64,000 bases of DNA from Ectobacillus antri (GTDB lineage Bacteria > Bacillota > Bacilli > Bacillales > Bacillaceae_G), in the NCBI RefSeq assembly GCF_003852715.1, contig NZ_RIAV01000006.1, positions 62,001 to 126,000 of the forward strand, given 5' to 3'. Positions 28,642-39,091 of the stretch are shown one piece after another. Below the pieces are notes generated by a model that made no database searches, was not told the DNA's origin, and was given only the letters and a program-made list of their open reading frames with translations. A program made the position numbers and the translations under genes. Positions within the stretch are counted from its first letter, which is position 1, and every line of letters begins with the position of its first letter.

Positions 28642-29739
28642 ATGGAACATCGTTTACATAATTTGATGAGTTGGTTACAAGAGCAAGATATTGAGGCGGC
28701 GTTTATTACATCCACTTCCAACGTATTTTACTTAACAGGTTTTCATTGTGAACCGCATGAGCGTTTACTCGGTGTATTTGTATTTCAAGAAAAAGAACCG
28801 ATTTTAATTTGTCCAAAAATGGAAGAGGGACAAGCAAGAAGCGCAGGCTGGCCGCATGAGATTATTGGCTTTAGTGACACAGATAACCCTTGGGCATTTA
28901 TCGGGCAAGCCATTCAAAAACGTGATATTTCAGTAAAAACAATTGCGGTTGAGAAGGAACATTTAAACGTGGAGCGCTACGAAGAATTGTTAGCATTATT
29001 TTCGGGTGCAGCTTTCGTTGCAGCGGAAGCTAAGCTTCATGAACTCCGCCTGATTAAAGATGAAAAGGAATTAGCCATTTTACGACAAGCTGCATATATG
29101 GCTGACTGGGCTGTTGAGCTTGGCGTCAGTCAAATTACGGAAGGTAAGTCTGAAATGGAAATCCTAGGAACAATTGAATATGAACTCAAGAAAAAAGGCA
29201 TCAGCAAGATGTCGTTTGACACAATGGTTCTTGCTGGTGCCAACTCGGCACTTCCACATGGAGAGCCAGGTACAAACCAAATTAAACGCGGTGATTTTGT
29301 ATTATTTGATTTAGGTGTAGTAATCGATGGCTATTGCTCTGACATTACACGCACTGTCGCTTTTGGAGATATTTCTGAAGAACAGCGAAACATTTATGAC
29401 ACCGTGTTAACGGCACAGCTAAAAGCAATCGAAGTAAGTAAGCCAGGCGCTGCCATTGATACAGTAGACCGAGCAGCTCGTTCTTATATTGAAAATGCCG
29501 GCTATGGTGCTTATTTCCCACATCGACTTGGACATGGTCTCGGCATTAGCGTTCATGAATATCCGTCTTTAACAGATGCAAATCCATCACCGCTTCGTAC
29601 CGGTATGGTGTTTACTATTGAGCCAGGTATATATGTACCAAATGTGGGGGGCGTGCGCATTGAAGATGATATTTATGTCACGGCTGATGGGGTAGAAATT
29701 TTAACGAAGTACCCGAAAGAACTGCAAATAATAAAATAA
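28642..29739 (+). CDS. Xaa-Pro dipeptidase, M24B family
   Basis: 365-residue metallopeptidase cleaving dipeptides or peptides with proline in second place. An N-terminal creatinase-like domain (1-125) precedes the pita-bread catalytic domain with the two metal ligands in LFDLGVVIDGYCSDITRT, His in PHRLGHGLGISVHE, and glutamates in FTIEPGIYVPNVGGVRIEDD. Closest recalled types are PepQ/YkvY of Bacillus. An in-frame ATG five codons earlier overlaps the ribosome site GGAGGCG, so 28642 is preferred. Ends at a terminator shared with ald. Confidence 0.9.
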   Translation: MEHRLHNLMSWLQEQDIEAAFITSTSNVFYLTGFHCEPHERLLGVFVFQEKEPILICPKMEEGQARSAGWPHEIIGFSDTDNPWAFIGQAIQKRDISVKTIAVEKEHLNVERYEELLALFSGAAFVAAEAKLHELRLIKDEKELAILRQAAYMADWAVELGVSQITEGKSEMEILGTIEYELKKKGISKMSFDTMVLAGANSALPHGEPGTNQIKRGDFVLFDLGVVIDGYCSDITRTVAFGDISEEQRNIYDTVLTAQLKAIEVSKPGAAIDTVDRAARSYIENAGYGAYFPHRLGHGLGISVHEYPSLTDANPSPLRTGMVFTIEPGIYVPNVGGVRIEDDIYVTADGVEILTKYPKELQIIK

Positions 29740-29760
29740 TCTTACTTCGTCTATACAACA

Positions 29761-29797
29761 AGAGGGTGTTTCGTATATTCCGAAACACCCTCTTTGT
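29761..29797. terminator. Bidirectional terminator between the peptidase and ald
   Basis: AGAGGGTGTTTCG and CGAAACACCCTCT form a 13-bp stem, followed by TTTG on the plus strand. On the minus strand the tract is TTG and weaker. Confidence 0.8.
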
Positions 29798-29802
29798 ATT
29801 TA

Positions 29803-30927
29803 TTATTGTACCAAAGTCAAAGCAGATACCGCATCCGCATACTCGAAGCCATGCGCTTGTGCAACGGCTTCGTATGTAACATAGCCGTTCAATGTATTAA
29901 TGCCTTTCAATAATGCAGAATTGTCTAAGCAGGCCTGCTTATAGCCTTTGTTTGCAATCTGTACAGCGTAAGGTACCGTCACATTCGTCAAAGCAATGGT
30001 TGATGTACGTGGTACGGCTCCCGGCATATTCGCAACGGCATAATGCACCACACCTTCTTTTACATAGGTAGGCTCATCATGTGTTGTGATGCGATCTGTT
30101 GTTTCAAAAATACCTCCCTGGTCAATTGCGATGTCGACCACAACAGAACCCGGCTCCATGGACTGAATCATTTCTTTTGTAACAAGCTTAGGCGCTTTTG
30201 CTCCTGGAATTAAGACAGCACCTATTACAAGATCAGATTCTTTTACAGCTTCTGCAATATTATACGGATTAGAAATTAACGTAGTGACCTGATGACCAAA
30301 AATATCATCTAGTTGACGTAAACGATCTGGATTTAAATCAATAATAGTAACATCTGCGCCCAATCCGACTGCCACCTTAGCGGCATTTGTGCCTGCAACA
30401 CCGCCGCCGATAATGGTCACCTTACCACGTTTTACACCTGGCACACCGCCCAATAAGATTCCTTTACCACCCTCAGGCTTTTCCAAAAATTGTGCACCAA
30501 TTTGTGCTGACATACGACCTGCCACCTCGCTCATTGGCGTTAATAGAGGCAACGATTGATTTGGAAGCTGAACCGTCTCGTAAGCAATACCTACTACTTT
30601 ATTATCAATTAATGCTTTTGTTAGCGCCGGTTCTGGTGCTAAATGCAAGTATGTAAACAAAATCAGACCTTCACGAAAATAACCGTATTCGCTTGGAATT
30701 GGCTCTTTCACTTTCATCACCATTTCCATAGACCACGCTTCGGCAGCTGTATCTACAATTGATGCCCCTGCTTCTACATACTGCTCGTCTGGAAATCCAG
30801 AACCGATACCCGCACCTTTTTCAATATATACTTCGTGGCCGCTTCGCACCAAATGTACAACGCCAGCCGGCGTCATAGCGACGCGGTTTTCATTATTTTT
30901 AATTTCCTTCGGTACTCCAATACGCAA
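29803..30927 (-). CDS. ald: Alanine dehydrogenase
   Basis: NAD-dependent deamination of L-alanine to pyruvate; used for alanine as carbon source and important in sporulation in Bacillus. 374 residues: [22 protein letters not shown] at the N-terminus (pyruvate/Lys region), [38 protein letters not shown] (Rossmann, acidic end for NAD), [17 protein letters not shown] start at 30927, set by GAGGAGGAATTACA; an upstream frame extension has no ribosome site. Single gene. Confidence 0.95.
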   Translation of the reverse strand: MRIGVPKEIKNNENRVAMTPAGVVHLVRSGHEVYIEKGAGIGSGFPDEQYVEAGASIVDTAAEAWSMEMVMKVKEPIPSEYGYFREGLILFTYLHLAPEPALTKALIDNKVVGIAYETVQLPNQSLPLLTPMSEVAGRMSAQIGAQFLEKPEGGKGILLGGVPGVKRGKVTIIGGGVAGTNAAKVAVGLGADVTIIDLNPDRLRQLDDIFGHQVTTLISNPYNIAEAVKESDLVIGAVLIPGAKAPKLVTKEMIQSMEPGSVVVDIAIDQGGIFETTDRITTHDEPTYVKEGVVHYAVANMPGAVPRTSTIALTNVTVPYAVQIANKGYKQACLDNSALLKGINTLNGYVTYEAVAQAHGFEYADAVSALTLVQ

Positions 30928-31046
30928 TGTAATTCCTCCTCGTATACGAAACTGAAAACACAAGCTGTATTATAAGAATATCCTGTCTGTACTATATTGT
31001 AACACGCCGATACATACAATAACACGCTTTGAGGTATTTTTCTCTA

Positions 31047-31799
31047 TTAGCGGTGACGGTGAATAACATCCATGCCCCCTGTGACTTCTAGGCACGTACC
31101 TGTAATCATGTCTGCATTTTCATCACAGAAAAACAATACAGCACGTGCAATATCTTCTCCTGTACCAGATCGACCGATTGGCGTCCGAAAATCAGATTGT
31201 ATACGAGCCGCTACAATTGACGCTTCTTTCATACCACCAGCAATATCTCCTGGACATACCATATTAGACGTAATACCATATTCGGCTTCTTCATAAGCAA
31301 TCGTTTTTGTTAAAGAAACCAATCCTACTTTGGCAGCGGCAAATGCAGAACGATAAATCCATCCTGCAGCACTGTCAGCTCCCTGAAATCCATAATTTAC
31401 AATACGTCCAAATCGCTGTTCACGCATAATAGGAATAACACGTTTTAACAAATAAAATACAGCACTTAAGTTACCATTAATAAGCGTTTCCCATTCTTCT
31501 TCTGTATATTCAGCCATTTTTTTGCGCTCAAATATATAGGGTCCTGCATTATTGATTAAGCAATCAATTCTACCGAATTTTTTCATTGTTTCATCAACAA
31601 TACGGTATAAATCTTCTTTTTTGGTTACATCAGCTTGAATAAATTGTGTATACTCATTTTCATAGGTATCACGTAACTTTGCCATCGCTTCATCGTCACT
31701 TCGATACGTGACTGTGACAGTATAGTCTTTTCGCAAAAACTCCTCCATCACCCTTTTACCGAGACCTTTTGAGCCAGCGGTAATCAATGCGTGTCTCAT
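31047..31799 (-). CDS. Short-chain dehydrogenase/reductase
   Basis: 250-residue SDR oxidoreductase. Visible: the cofactor motif TAGSKGLGKRV, NNAG in LINNAGPYIF, the catalytic region with Ser replaced in context by NYGFQGADSAAGWIYRSAFAAAKVGL: the usual YxxxK reads YRSAFAAAK, so the spacing around the catalytic Tyr/Lys is unusual, with YRSAF lacking Lys at +4. The C-terminal GMDVIHR is typical. Substrate unknown. CAAAGGAGGAATCGT sets the start. It lies between ald and the stress protein, with no operon partner. Confidence 0.85.
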   Translation of the reverse strand: MRHALITAGSKGLGKRVMEEFLRKDYTVTVTYRSDDEAMAKLRDTYENEYTQFIQADVTKKEDLYRIVDETMKKFGRIDCLINNAGPYIFERKKMAEYTEEEWETLINGNLSAVFYLLKRVIPIMREQRFGRIVNYGFQGADSAAGWIYRSAFAAAKVGLVSLTKTIAYEEAEYGITSNMVCPGDIAGGMKEASIVAARIQSDFRTPIGRSGTGEDIARAVLFFCDENADMITGTCLEVTGGMDVIHRHR

Positions 31800-31934
31800 A
31801 CGATTCCTCCTTTGAAACCCTTCTATCACATATGTAACAATTTATAAGCAAAATTACAAGCAAGACATCTTTTTATCTGTCTGAATTTTGTAACATTCGA
31901 CTCGATTAAAGTATATTGATTTTATATATAATAA

Positions 31935-31940
31935 GGGTAT
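31935..31940 (+). promoter_or_regulatory. Possible SigB -10 box before the stress protein gene
   Basis: GGGTAT, the SigB -10 consensus, lies 35 bases before the usp start codon. The expected GTTTAA -35 is not good; a SigA reading (TTAAAG, 17, TAATAA) is equally possible. Confidence 0.25.
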
Positions 31941-31974
31941 AGAAAGTTACTTTGCATGTAGGAGGGGTTTTATT

Positions 31975-32427
31975 ATGACAGCTTACCGAAATATTCTCGT
32001 AGCAGTGGACGGCTCGAAAGAAGCTGAAAAAGCCTTTAAAAAAGCCATACATGTTGCAAAGCGCAATCAAGCTAAACTCACAATTACACATATTGTAGAC
32101 ATTAAGGCCTATTCCGCTGTGGAGGCTTATAGCAACGTGATTGCAGAGCGTGCCAATTCCTTTGCAGAGGATTTACTAGAAGGTTATAAAAAAACTGCCT
32201 TAGACGAAGGACTGCAAGTAGAAGCGGTGCTGGAATTCGGGAACCCTAAATCGAAAATTTCTAAAGATGTTGCACCTAAGCACAATGTTGACCTTATTGT
32301 GTGCGGAGCAACTGGTTTAAATGCAGTTGAACGCTTTTTAATCGGTAGCGTTTCTGAACACATTATTCGTTACGCTACTTGCGATGTATTAGTGGTACGA
32401 GGCGAAGAAGAGCAAGGTAAACTTTGA
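31975..32427 (+). CDS. Universal stress protein, UspA family
   Basis: 150 residues with the full Usp fold: N-terminal NILVAVDGSKEAEKAFKKAIHVAKR (ATP-binding Asp), and the nucleotide loop ICGATGLNAVERFLIGSVSEHIIRYATCDVLVVR, matching G-2x-G-9x-G(S/T). ATP-binding type. Function in Bacillus uncertain; usually linked to general stress. GTAGGAGGGGTTTTATT precedes the start. Ends at a compact terminator shared with argH. Confidence 0.9.
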   Translation: MTAYRNILVAVDGSKEAEKAFKKAIHVAKRNQAKLTITHIVDIKAYSAVEAYSNVIAERANSFAEDLLEGYKKTALDEGLQVEAVLEFGNPKSKISKDVAPKHNVDLIVCGATGLNAVERFLIGSVSEHIIRYATCDVLVVRGEEEQGKL

Positions 32428-32454
32428 AAAGCTGCCGGTTTCCCGGCAGCTTTC
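32428..32454. terminator. Compact bidirectional terminator between usp and argH
   Basis: AAAGCTGCCGG and CCGGCAGCTTTC pair tightly. The whole hairpin fits exactly between the two convergent stop codons (32425-32427 and 32455-32457). Confidence 0.85.
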
Positions 32455-33834
32455 TTATTGACAACTATATAATTTTTGCTTTGCCTTATCCAAAGCCGCA
32501 TATACCTGATCAAATCCAGTTCCGCCCGCGCTGTTACGGCGGCGTACCGCTGCTTGTGGCGACAGTACTTCGTATAAGTCCTCCTCAAATAATGGACAAG
32601 CCTTCTTATACGCGGTCAGCGGCAAATCCAATAAATAAATTCCTTGCCGAATACATTGCAACACAAGGCGCCCAACAACTTCATGTGCTTGTCGAAACGG
32701 CAAACCTTTAGCAGCTAAATAATCGGCAATTTCCGTTGCGTTTGAAAAATCCTGTTGTACAGCTTTTCCCATTTTATCTCGATTGACCTTCATGGTTTCA
32801 ATCATACCCGTCATCACGAGGAGACTTGTACCAATGGTTTTCACCGTATCAAACATACCTTCCTTATCTTCTTGCAAATCTTTGTTATAAGCAAGTGGCA
32901 GACCTTTCATAACCGTCAATAAACCAAATAAGTTGCCATACACACGTCCTGTTTTACCACGAATGAGTTCGGCCATATCCGGATTCTTTTTTTGCGGCAT
33001 AATGCTGCTTCCCGTCGCATACGCATCACTCATTTCAATAAATTGAAACTCTTGACTGCTCCATAAAATCAATTCCTCACAAAAACGTGACAGATGCATC
33101 ATAAGGATAGAAGAATGACTTAAAAATTCCAAAATAAAATCGCGATCGCTCACCGCATCCATGCTGTTTTCATACATGCCGTCAAATTGAAGTAGAGATG
33201 CCGTATAGGCACGATCAATTGGAAACGTAGTGCCGGCAAGCGCACCTGCTCCTAAAGGCGAGATATTAATGCGCTTTAGTGCATCTTCGTAACGCTCTAT
33301 ATCTCTTTGTAGCATCCAATAGTATGCAAGTAAATGATGCGCGAAGGAAACAGGCTGCGCGCGTTGCAGATGTGTATAGCCTGGCATAACCGTTTCCACA
33401 TGCTGCTCTGCCTGTATCACTAATGCCTCTTGCAATCCTTTAACCTTTTCAATAATGTTCTTTACTTCTTTGCGAAGATATAAGTGCATATCTGTCGCAA
33501 CTTGATCGTTGCGGCTACGTGCCGTATGCAGCTTACCGCCCACTTCTCCGATTTCATCAATTAGCATTTTCTCAAGGTTTAAATGGATATCTTCATTCGC
33601 AACAGTAAATACCAGCTCTTCTTTTTTGGCTTTTTCAAGCAATGTGTACAGCCCTTTTTTAATTACGTTCACATCTTGCTCCTCTAAAATACCGCAATGT
33701 CCAAGCATCGTGACATGGGCAAGACTTCCTTCCAAATCCTCTATGACTAGCTTTTGATCAAAGGCGATAGAGGCACCAAACTCCTCTACCCACCCTTCTG
33801 CCTCTGCCGTAAAACGACCTCCCCACAGCTTCAT
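32455..33834 (-). CDS. argH: Argininosuccinate lyase
   Basis: Last step of arginine biosynthesis: argininosuccinate to arginine and fumarate. 459 residues, with MKLWGGRF at the N-terminus, [40 protein letters not shown] and the superfamily signature [20 protein letters not shown], whose Ser is catalytic. It overlaps argG by 4 bases (ATGA-type), so the two are translated in tandem. Confidence 0.97.
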   Translation of the reverse strand: MKLWGGRFTAEAEGWVEEFGASIAFDQKLVIEDLEGSLAHVTMLGHCGILEEQDVNVIKKGLYTLLEKAKKEELVFTVANEDIHLNLEKMLIDEIGEVGGKLHTARSRNDQVATDMHLYLRKEVKNIIEKVKGLQEALVIQAEQHVETVMPGYTHLQRAQPVSFAHHLLAYYWMLQRDIERYEDALKRINISPLGAGALAGTTFPIDRAYTASLLQFDGMYENSMDAVSDRDFILEFLSHSSILMMHLSRFCEELILWSSQEFQFIEMSDAYATGSSIMPQKKNPDMAELIRGKTGRVYGNLFGLLTVMKGLPLAYNKDLQEDKEGMFDTVKTIGTSLLVMTGMIETMKVNRDKMGKAVQQDFSNATEIADYLAAKGLPFRQAHEVVGRLVLQCIRQGIYLLDLPLTAYKKACPLFEEDLYEVLSPQAAVRRRNSAGGTGFDQVYAALDKAKQKLYSCQ

Positions 33835-35039
33835 ACGTTCACCTTTTCTCTGCCGTTCACTTCACTGTATACCTTTGTCGGCAAACCGAATAATTCAATA
33901 AATCCAACAGCTGCACCATGATTGAACTGATCTTCCTGTGTGTATGTCGCAAGCTTTTCATTATAAAGAGAATGAGGCGATTTTCTTCCTTCTATGATGG
34001 CATGCCCCTTAAATAACTTCACGCGCACTTCTCCTGTAACTTGCTTTTGCGTTTCTTGCAAAAACGCTAGTAGTGCTGTTTTTAAAGGAGAGAACCATAA
34101 TCCATTGTAAATGAGCTCCGTCAATTTATGCGCAATAATCGGCTTAAAGTGAGCAACATCTTTTGTTAGGGTTAAATCTTCTAGCTCTTTATGCGCTTTG
34201 ATAAGCGTCACTGCAGCTGGACATTCATACACCTCACGAGATTTAATTCCAACAAGGCGATTCTCTACATGGTCAATACGGCCAATACCGTGCTTTCCAG
34301 CAAGAGTATTCAGCTCTAAAATCAGCTCATGCAGCGGATATACTTTTCCATTTAAGGAAACTGGAACACCTTCTACAAAAGCAATTTCAACGATATCAGC
34401 CATATCAGGTGTTGCTTCAATTGGTGTTGTTAAATCATAAGCACCTTCTGGCGGCGCAGCCCAAGGGTCTTCCAGCACCCCACATTCACATGCTCTTCCC
34501 CATAAATTCGCATCAATTGAATATGGGTTATCTAAATCAATTGGAATAGGAATGTTGTGCTTCATCGCGTAAGCAATTTCTTCTTCACGGGACCAGCTCC
34601 ATTCACGTACAGGTGCAATAACCTGTAAATCAGGGTTTAATGCTTTAAATGAAACTTCAAAGCGGACTTGGTCATTGCCTTTTCCCGTACAGCCGTGCGC
34701 AACAACAGAAGCCCCTGTTTTTTCAGCAATCTCAACAAGTTTCTTTGAAATTAATGGACGTGATAACGCTGATACAAGTGGATATTTACCTTCATACAGT
34801 GCATGACTTTGCAAAACCGGTAATACATATTGCTCTGCAAATTCTTGTTTTGCGTCAATTGAATACGATTCAATCGCACCTACTTGCAACGCTTTTTGTT
34901 TAATAAATTCAACATCTTTTCCTTCACCTACATCAAGCCCTACCGCAACAACATCATACCCTTGCTGCTGTAACCATTTAATAGCCACCGATGTATCCAA
35001 TCCTCCTGAATATGCTAAAACAACCTTTTGCTTTGTCAT
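33831..35039 (-). CDS. argG: Argininosuccinate synthase
   Basis: Joins citrulline and aspartate, ATP-dependent. 402 residues: PP-loop [21 protein letters not shown]/citrulline sites [37 protein letters not shown] and [32 protein letters not shown] precedes the start. First gene of argGH. Two sequences resembling ArgR/AhrC boxes lie 20-55 bases before the start codon, so arginine probably represses the pair. Confidence 0.97.
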   Translation of the reverse strand: MTKQKVVLAYSGGLDTSVAIKWLQQQGYDVVAVGLDVGEGKDVEFIKQKALQVGAIESYSIDAKQEFAEQYVLPVLQSHALYEGKYPLVSALSRPLISKKLVEIAEKTGASVVAHGCTGKGNDQVRFEVSFKALNPDLQVIAPVREWSWSREEEIAYAMKHNIPIPIDLDNPYSIDANLWGRACECGVLEDPWAAPPEGAYDLTTPIEATPDMADIVEIAFVEGVPVSLNGKVYPLHELILELNTLAGKHGIGRIDHVENRLVGIKSREVYECPAAVTLIKAHKELEDLTLTKDVAHFKPIIAHKLTELIYNGLWFSPLKTALLAFLQETQKQVTGEVRVKLFKGHAIIEGRKSPHSLYNEKLATYTQEDQFNHGAAVGFIELFGLPTKVYSEVNGREKVNV

Positions 35040-35057
35040 ATATATCCCCCTCTATTT

Positions 35058-35094
35058 AAGTATATTTATTCAATAAATTTAATTTATATTCATA
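35058..35094 (-). promoter_or_regulatory. Tandem ARG-box-like sites before argG
   Basis: On the minus strand TATGAATATAAATTAAA (35078-35094) and ATTGAATAAATATACTT (35058-35074) each match much of the ARG box WNTGAATWWWWATTCANW on one arm. Two boxes close together before argG fit ArgR/AhrC operators. Confidence 0.55.
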
Positions 35095-35221
35095 AATATA
35101 CTTTAACAGCTTTACAAAACTCACGCAACTATTATTTTTCCTTTTCTAGATTTCATTCGAGATTTACAGGTATTTGCTATACAATATAAAGAACAATACA
35201 AGGAGCGGGAGGAGACCGAAA

Positions 35222-35539
35222 GTGTATACATATTTCAAGAAAGATAAACGACTTGGAATTCTCATTCCACATGTTGAAACAGAGTGGTCACAATTAGATA
35301 ACAACATACAACAAGACATCTTACTGCAATGGGAACAAATACGAGGTAGTATTCCAGATCGTATTAAAGAGTTGGAGCAGATCATTAATCAAAAACAGCA
35401 TGCTCTGAATCATGAGGAAAACTTTTCCGTATGTTGCCGGTTAAACAGTGAAATTGCTGATACAGCTTCTGTGATTAACGATTTATGGCTATGGTATCGT
35501 GCTAATCAAGAGCTGTCTGCTGAAAGAAGTCATACTTAA
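35222..35539 (+). CDS. Hypothetical protein, 105 residues
   Basis: Not recognised. GTG start at 35222 set by GGGAGGAGACCGAAA. The product is soluble and mostly helical: a short strand region (VYTYFKKDKRLGILIPHVETEW), then helices rich in Gln, Glu and Ile (IPDRIKELEQIINQKQHALNHEENFSV), two cysteines (CCRL) and a C-terminal LWLWYRANQELS. No membrane segment or signal. It is divergent from argG and convergent with the EcsC-family gene, ending at a terminator. Confidence 0.6.
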   Translation: MYTYFKKDKRLGILIPHVETEWSQLDNNIQQDILLQWEQIRGSIPDRIKELEQIINQKQHALNHEENFSVCCRLNSEIADTASVINDLWLWYRANQELSAERSHT

Positions 35540-35578
35540 AGAGGGGTAGTTACTGAAGTTTTATGTGAAGTATTACAT

Positions 35579-35615
35579 AAAAAGCCTGAGGGATGTGAAA
35601 TTCCCTCAAGCTTTT
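35579..35615. terminator. Bidirectional terminator before the EcsC-family gene
   Basis: AAAAAGCcTGAGGGA and TTCCCTCAaGCTTTT pair with one mismatch; T tracts on both strands. Confidence 0.8.
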
Positions 35616-35633
35616 ACTTTTAAAGTATTCTGT

Positions 35634-36473
35634 TTATTGAGATTGTTTTTCTAGCATATAGCGCATTTGATAAAAACGATGGGTAAACTCTGTTACATTT
35701 CGTGTCATGCGATAGTTAACGGTGGATCCTACCGCAATACCCATTATTGGAATCCCTTGCATTACCTTGCGTCGCAGTGCATGAACGGCGAACACCTTCA
35801 AGATTTGAGTCAGAACCACTTGTACTGTACCGCTATCTATAATGTCCTCCGCACCTTCATAAAAGAAAAGACCATATTCATCCTGCTCCAATTCCTCCAA
35901 TAGCTCTCGCCATGCATATTGCTGTAAACGAGACGGCAATATGGCTGCATGAAATACTTTTAAAGCAAGCATCATTTCATATGGTTTATTCACATCATAG
36001 CCGTATGTTGTGGCGATAAGCTGTACAGCCTTTAAATTAATAGCGATCATTAGCGGTAAATCTGCCGCCAAAAGCAGCATCCCCCCTGCACCCGTAGCAG
36101 CTCCCTGAACAAAAGAATAGAGTCTGTGGCGAGCCACTTGCTGTTCCGTTATATAAATGAGTTGATCAATCGTTAACTGTCGCAAATCTTCAATATGTTC
36201 AATCTCTTCCTTAAATAGCCTAGCATTGGAAAGAATACGGTTTCTTGCATCTAACTGCGACTGCGAGCTTTGAATAAGAGCATGAAGATGAAATAACCAT
36301 TGATCCGCTTTTGCAAAAAACTCTGTTTTTTTACTTCCAGGCAATTTAGCAAACGAGCTGTTTAACCATTTATCATACGTTCTCTGAAAATCAGTAGAAT
36401 CTTGTTGAGATAGCTGATATTGCCAACTTTCGATATCATTCCATATCTTTTGCTCACGTTGGGAAAGATTCAT
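35634..36473 (-). CDS. EcsC family protein
   Basis: 279 residues related to EcsC, the third gene product of the B. subtilis ecs transporter operon, but here without transporter genes. The conserved glycine/alanine-rich membrane-inserting stretch FVQGAATGAGGMLLLAADLPLMIAINLKAVQLIA is at about 120-155, followed by GYDVNKPYEMMLALKVFHAA, and a second hydrophobic segment GIPIMGIAVGSTVNYRMTRNV near the end. AAGGAGTGTGCTGG sets the start. Molecular role unknown. Confidence 0.82.
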   Translation of the reverse strand: MNLSQREQKIWNDIESWQYQLSQQDSTDFQRTYDKWLNSSFAKLPGSKKTEFFAKADQWLFHLHALIQSSQSQLDARNRILSNARLFKEEIEHIEDLRQLTIDQLIYITEQQVARHRLYSFVQGAATGAGGMLLLAADLPLMIAINLKAVQLIATTYGYDVNKPYEMMLALKVFHAAILPSRLQQYAWRELLEELEQDEYGLFFYEGAEDIIDSGTVQVVLTQILKVFAVHALRRKVMQGIPIMGIAVGSTVNYRMTRNVTEFTHRFYQMRYMLEKQSQ

Positions 36474-36582
36474 CCAGCACACTCCTTTACAAACACGCTT
36501 TTCCTTTATCATACCATATGTTTCCTGTTTTTATCACCTCAGTCAAGGCTAAGGGAGGACTTTAGCTGATATTTATTACAGT

Positions 36583-36615
36583 AAAAAGGACGGAGCTACA
36601 GCTCCGTCCTTTTTA
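36583..36615. terminator. Terminator overlapping the ackA stop codon
   Basis: AAAAAGGACGGAGC taca GCTCCGTCCTTTTTA. The ackA stop codon (36613-36615) is part of the outer arm. Confidence 0.85.
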
Positions 36616-37803
36616 TACATGCGCCAAACGTGTTACGTCACGCGCAATCATGACTTCTTCGTTTGTCGGAATGACAATCACTTTCACAGGAGAGTGCGGA
36701 TAGTTAATAAACGCTTCTTCACCACGCACTTTATTACGTTTTGGATCCCAGTATACGCCCATGAACTCTAATCCTTCTAGAACACGCTCACGAATTAGCG
36801 TACTGTTTTCACCGATACCTGCTGTAAAGATAATTGCATCTACACCTTTCATGCGCGCAGCGTAAGAACCGATGTATTTGTGAATGCGACTTACGAAAAT
36901 ATCCATTGCTACTTTCGCACGCTCGTTTCCTTCTTCTTCTGCTTGCTCAATATCGCGTAAGTCACTTGAAAAACCAGTGATACCGAGCATACCACTCTTT
37001 TTGTTTAGCACATTTACTACTTCTTCAACTGTCTGACCTGTTTTCTCCATAATGTATGGGATTAAAGCAGGATCTAGGTTACCTGAACGAGTACCCATTG
37101 TTACACCAGCAAGTGGTGTAAAGCCCATGGAGGTATCAATGGATTTTCCGCCTTCTACAGCTGCAATACTTGCTCCATTACCTAAATGACAAGATAACAG
37201 ACGTAATTGCTCGATTGGACGACCTAATAACTGTGCAGCACGCTCTGTTACATATTTATGAGAGGTACCGTGGAAACCATATTTACGGATACCAAATTTT
37301 TCATAGTACTCATACGGTAAACTGTATAGGAAAGACTCTTCCGGCATCGTTTGATGGAACGCTGTATCGAATACCGCTACTGCTGGTACGTTTGGTAAAG
37401 CTTCTTGAAATGCTTTAATACCAACGATATTAGCCGGATTATGAAGAGGTGCCAAATCATTTAAGTCTTCAATCGCTGCTAATACTTCATCTGTAATCAA
37501 TACAGAGTCCGCAAACTTTTCACCACCGTGAACAACCCGATGACCTACACCGCTGATTTCATCTAGTGAAGAAATAATGCCTGTGCTTGTTAATTTATCA
37601 AGAAGCATCTTTACTGCTATATCGTGATTCGGGATATCTAATACTTCTGTTTGCTTTTCATCATTCACTGTAATTGTAAATATACTGTCGTTCAAACCAA
37701 TTCGTTCTACTAAACCTTTTGTTAATACCTTTTCGCTCGGCATTTCAAATAGCTGAAATTTCAAAGAAGAACTTCCGGCGTTGATTGCAATAACCTTTGA
37801 CAT
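36613..37803 (-). CDS. ackA: Acetate kinase
   Basis: Converts acetyl phosphate and ADP to acetate and ATP in overflow metabolism. 396 residues: [16 protein letters not shown] (phosphate 1), [62 protein letters not shown], and FTAGIGENS (adenosine). The start is ATG at 37803 with AAAGGAGCG upstream; an upstream frame extension lacks family similarity. A SigA-like TTGAAA, 17, TTAAAT lies upstream; no clear cre was found, although ackA is CcpA-activated in B. subtilis. Confidence 0.96.
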   Translation of the reverse strand: MSKVIAINAGSSSLKFQLFEMPSEKVLTKGLVERIGLNDSIFTITVNDEKQTEVLDIPNHDIAVKMLLDKLTSTGIISSLDEISGVGHRVVHGGEKFADSVLITDEVLAAIEDLNDLAPLHNPANIVGIKAFQEALPNVPAVAVFDTAFHQTMPEESFLYSLPYEYYEKFGIRKYGFHGTSHKYVTERAAQLLGRPIEQLRLLSCHLGNGASIAAVEGGKSIDTSMGFTPLAGVTMGTRSGNLDPALIPYIMEKTGQTVEEVVNVLNKKSGMLGITGFSSDLRDIEQAEEEGNERAKVAMDIFVSRIHKYIGSYAARMKGVDAIIFTAGIGENSTLIRERVLEGLEFMGVYWDPKRNKVRGEEAFINYPHSPVKVIVIPTNEEVMIARDVTRLAHV

Positions 37804-38039
37804 GTCGTCTTTCGCTCCTTTTTCACTCATGTTAGCTATGCGGCAGACCGCAAACCGTGTCGAAGTTTCATAATTCACTTTACTAATTTAAACACTGTAT
37901 GCTATATATTTCAAGAAAAAAGAGTGAAACACACAAAAAAATATTATAATACAGATTTACAAAAACCTAACATTTTTGTTATTTCCATAAGATATTTCAA
38001 CAATCTGTATTACATCAAATAAAATCACTGTTATACATT

Positions 38040-39023
38040 TCACTTATTTTGTTGGAACCATTCCTCAATTTGTTTCACCATGGATTCCATAGCTTGTACT
38101 TTAGAGAAAGATGGAAGCTCTGCAAGCATCGCCTGCTTTGGTGCTTTTGCATCAGCCCCTTTTTTCTGCAGAACAAATATACTTTTTGCGTTTTTCTCGT
38201 TTTTAAACATCGACACAGGCAGCTGTAGCAAACCTTGTATATACGTGTGCTCCTTTAAAAAGGTATGCAGCTTTGCGGCTTGTTCACTGTCAAATAAAAA
38301 GTTTGGAATCAAGAAGAATACATATCCGCCTTCTTTTGTGTGCTTAATGCTTTGTTCGATTAAAAGATGGTGCGTATAGGAAAGACCCGTATCCGCACAT
38401 AATTGATACTGAGCAGCGCGTAATTCATTCGGATAATACCCAACAGGTAAATCGCAGATAACAGCATCAACGGGATCAATATAAAGAGCTCCTAATCCAT
38501 CTTGATGAAAAAACTCTATACCTAGTCTCTGTAAATTTGCATTTACAAACGCAAGTCGAAGCAATAATTCATCTACTTCCACACCGTAACCTTGCATTGT
38601 TGTTCCCTTCGGCGCTGTATTGAATACTGTTGTCAGTAAATTCGCTGTGCCAACCGCTGGATCTAATACCGTAATGTGCTGCTTATCTTTTAAAAACTTA
38701 TGAAATAGGTAGCCAGTAAACAAGCCAACTGCATCCGGCGTCATCTCATGATTAGCTTGTACCCCTTCTTTCATTCCTTTTAATAAACAAAGTTGAAAGG
38801 CTTTGCGCATTTCCTCTCCCTTATATTGTTCTTCGGAGAGCTTTTGGTATTCCCGGTTTAATCTCTCAATTGCAGACGTTGGTAAATTTGATTGTAAAAC
38901 ATTTCCTTCAAATACATTATCACCCGTTTCTACCAGCGCTTCTAAGTACGTAATATCTAATTCCTTTTTTAGCACCGCACATGATGTATCAAGTACAGAA
39001 AAAATGGTTTCAACTTTATTCAT
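38040..39023 (-). CDS. ytxK: DNA methylase-fold protein YtxK
   Basis: 327 residues, class I SAM methyltransferase of the N6-adenine type. SAM motif ITVLDPAVGTANLLTTVF; active-site motif reads DLPVGYYP (D/N-PP-Y/F type; here the second Pro is Val-Gly-Tyr). An N-terminal helical region resembles type I HsdM proteins. It sits next to ackA and tpx as in B. subtilis, with no restriction gene near, so it is unlikely to be restriction-modification. GAGGAGGTATATACA sets the start. Confidence 0.88.
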   Translation of the reverse strand: MNKVETIFSVLDTSCAVLKKELDITYLEALVETGDNVFEGNVLQSNLPTSAIERLNREYQKLSEEQYKGEEMRKAFQLCLLKGMKEGVQANHEMTPDAVGLFTGYLFHKFLKDKQHITVLDPAVGTANLLTTVFNTAPKGTTMQGYGVEVDELLLRLAFVNANLQRLGIEFFHQDGLGALYIDPVDAVICDLPVGYYPNELRAAQYQLCADTGLSYTHHLLIEQSIKHTKEGGYVFFLIPNFLFDSEQAAKLHTFLKEHTYIQGLLQLPVSMFKNEKNAKSIFVLQKKGADAKAPKQAMLAELPSFSKVQAMESMVKQIEEWFQQNK

Positions 39024-39091
39024 TGTATATACCTCCTCATTACACATAAGCTTCATCATATCATATATATCACTTGCTATACATTCCATTG

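Noticed and set aside
35634-36473. Part of an ecs-type ABC transporter operon
   Set aside because: No ATPase or permease gene adjoins this EcsC-family gene, and it is flanked by terminators.
38040-39023. Restriction-modification system based on the methylase-like YtxK
   Set aside because: No restriction or specificity gene is near, the catalytic motif is atypical, and the locus is conserved core synteny.
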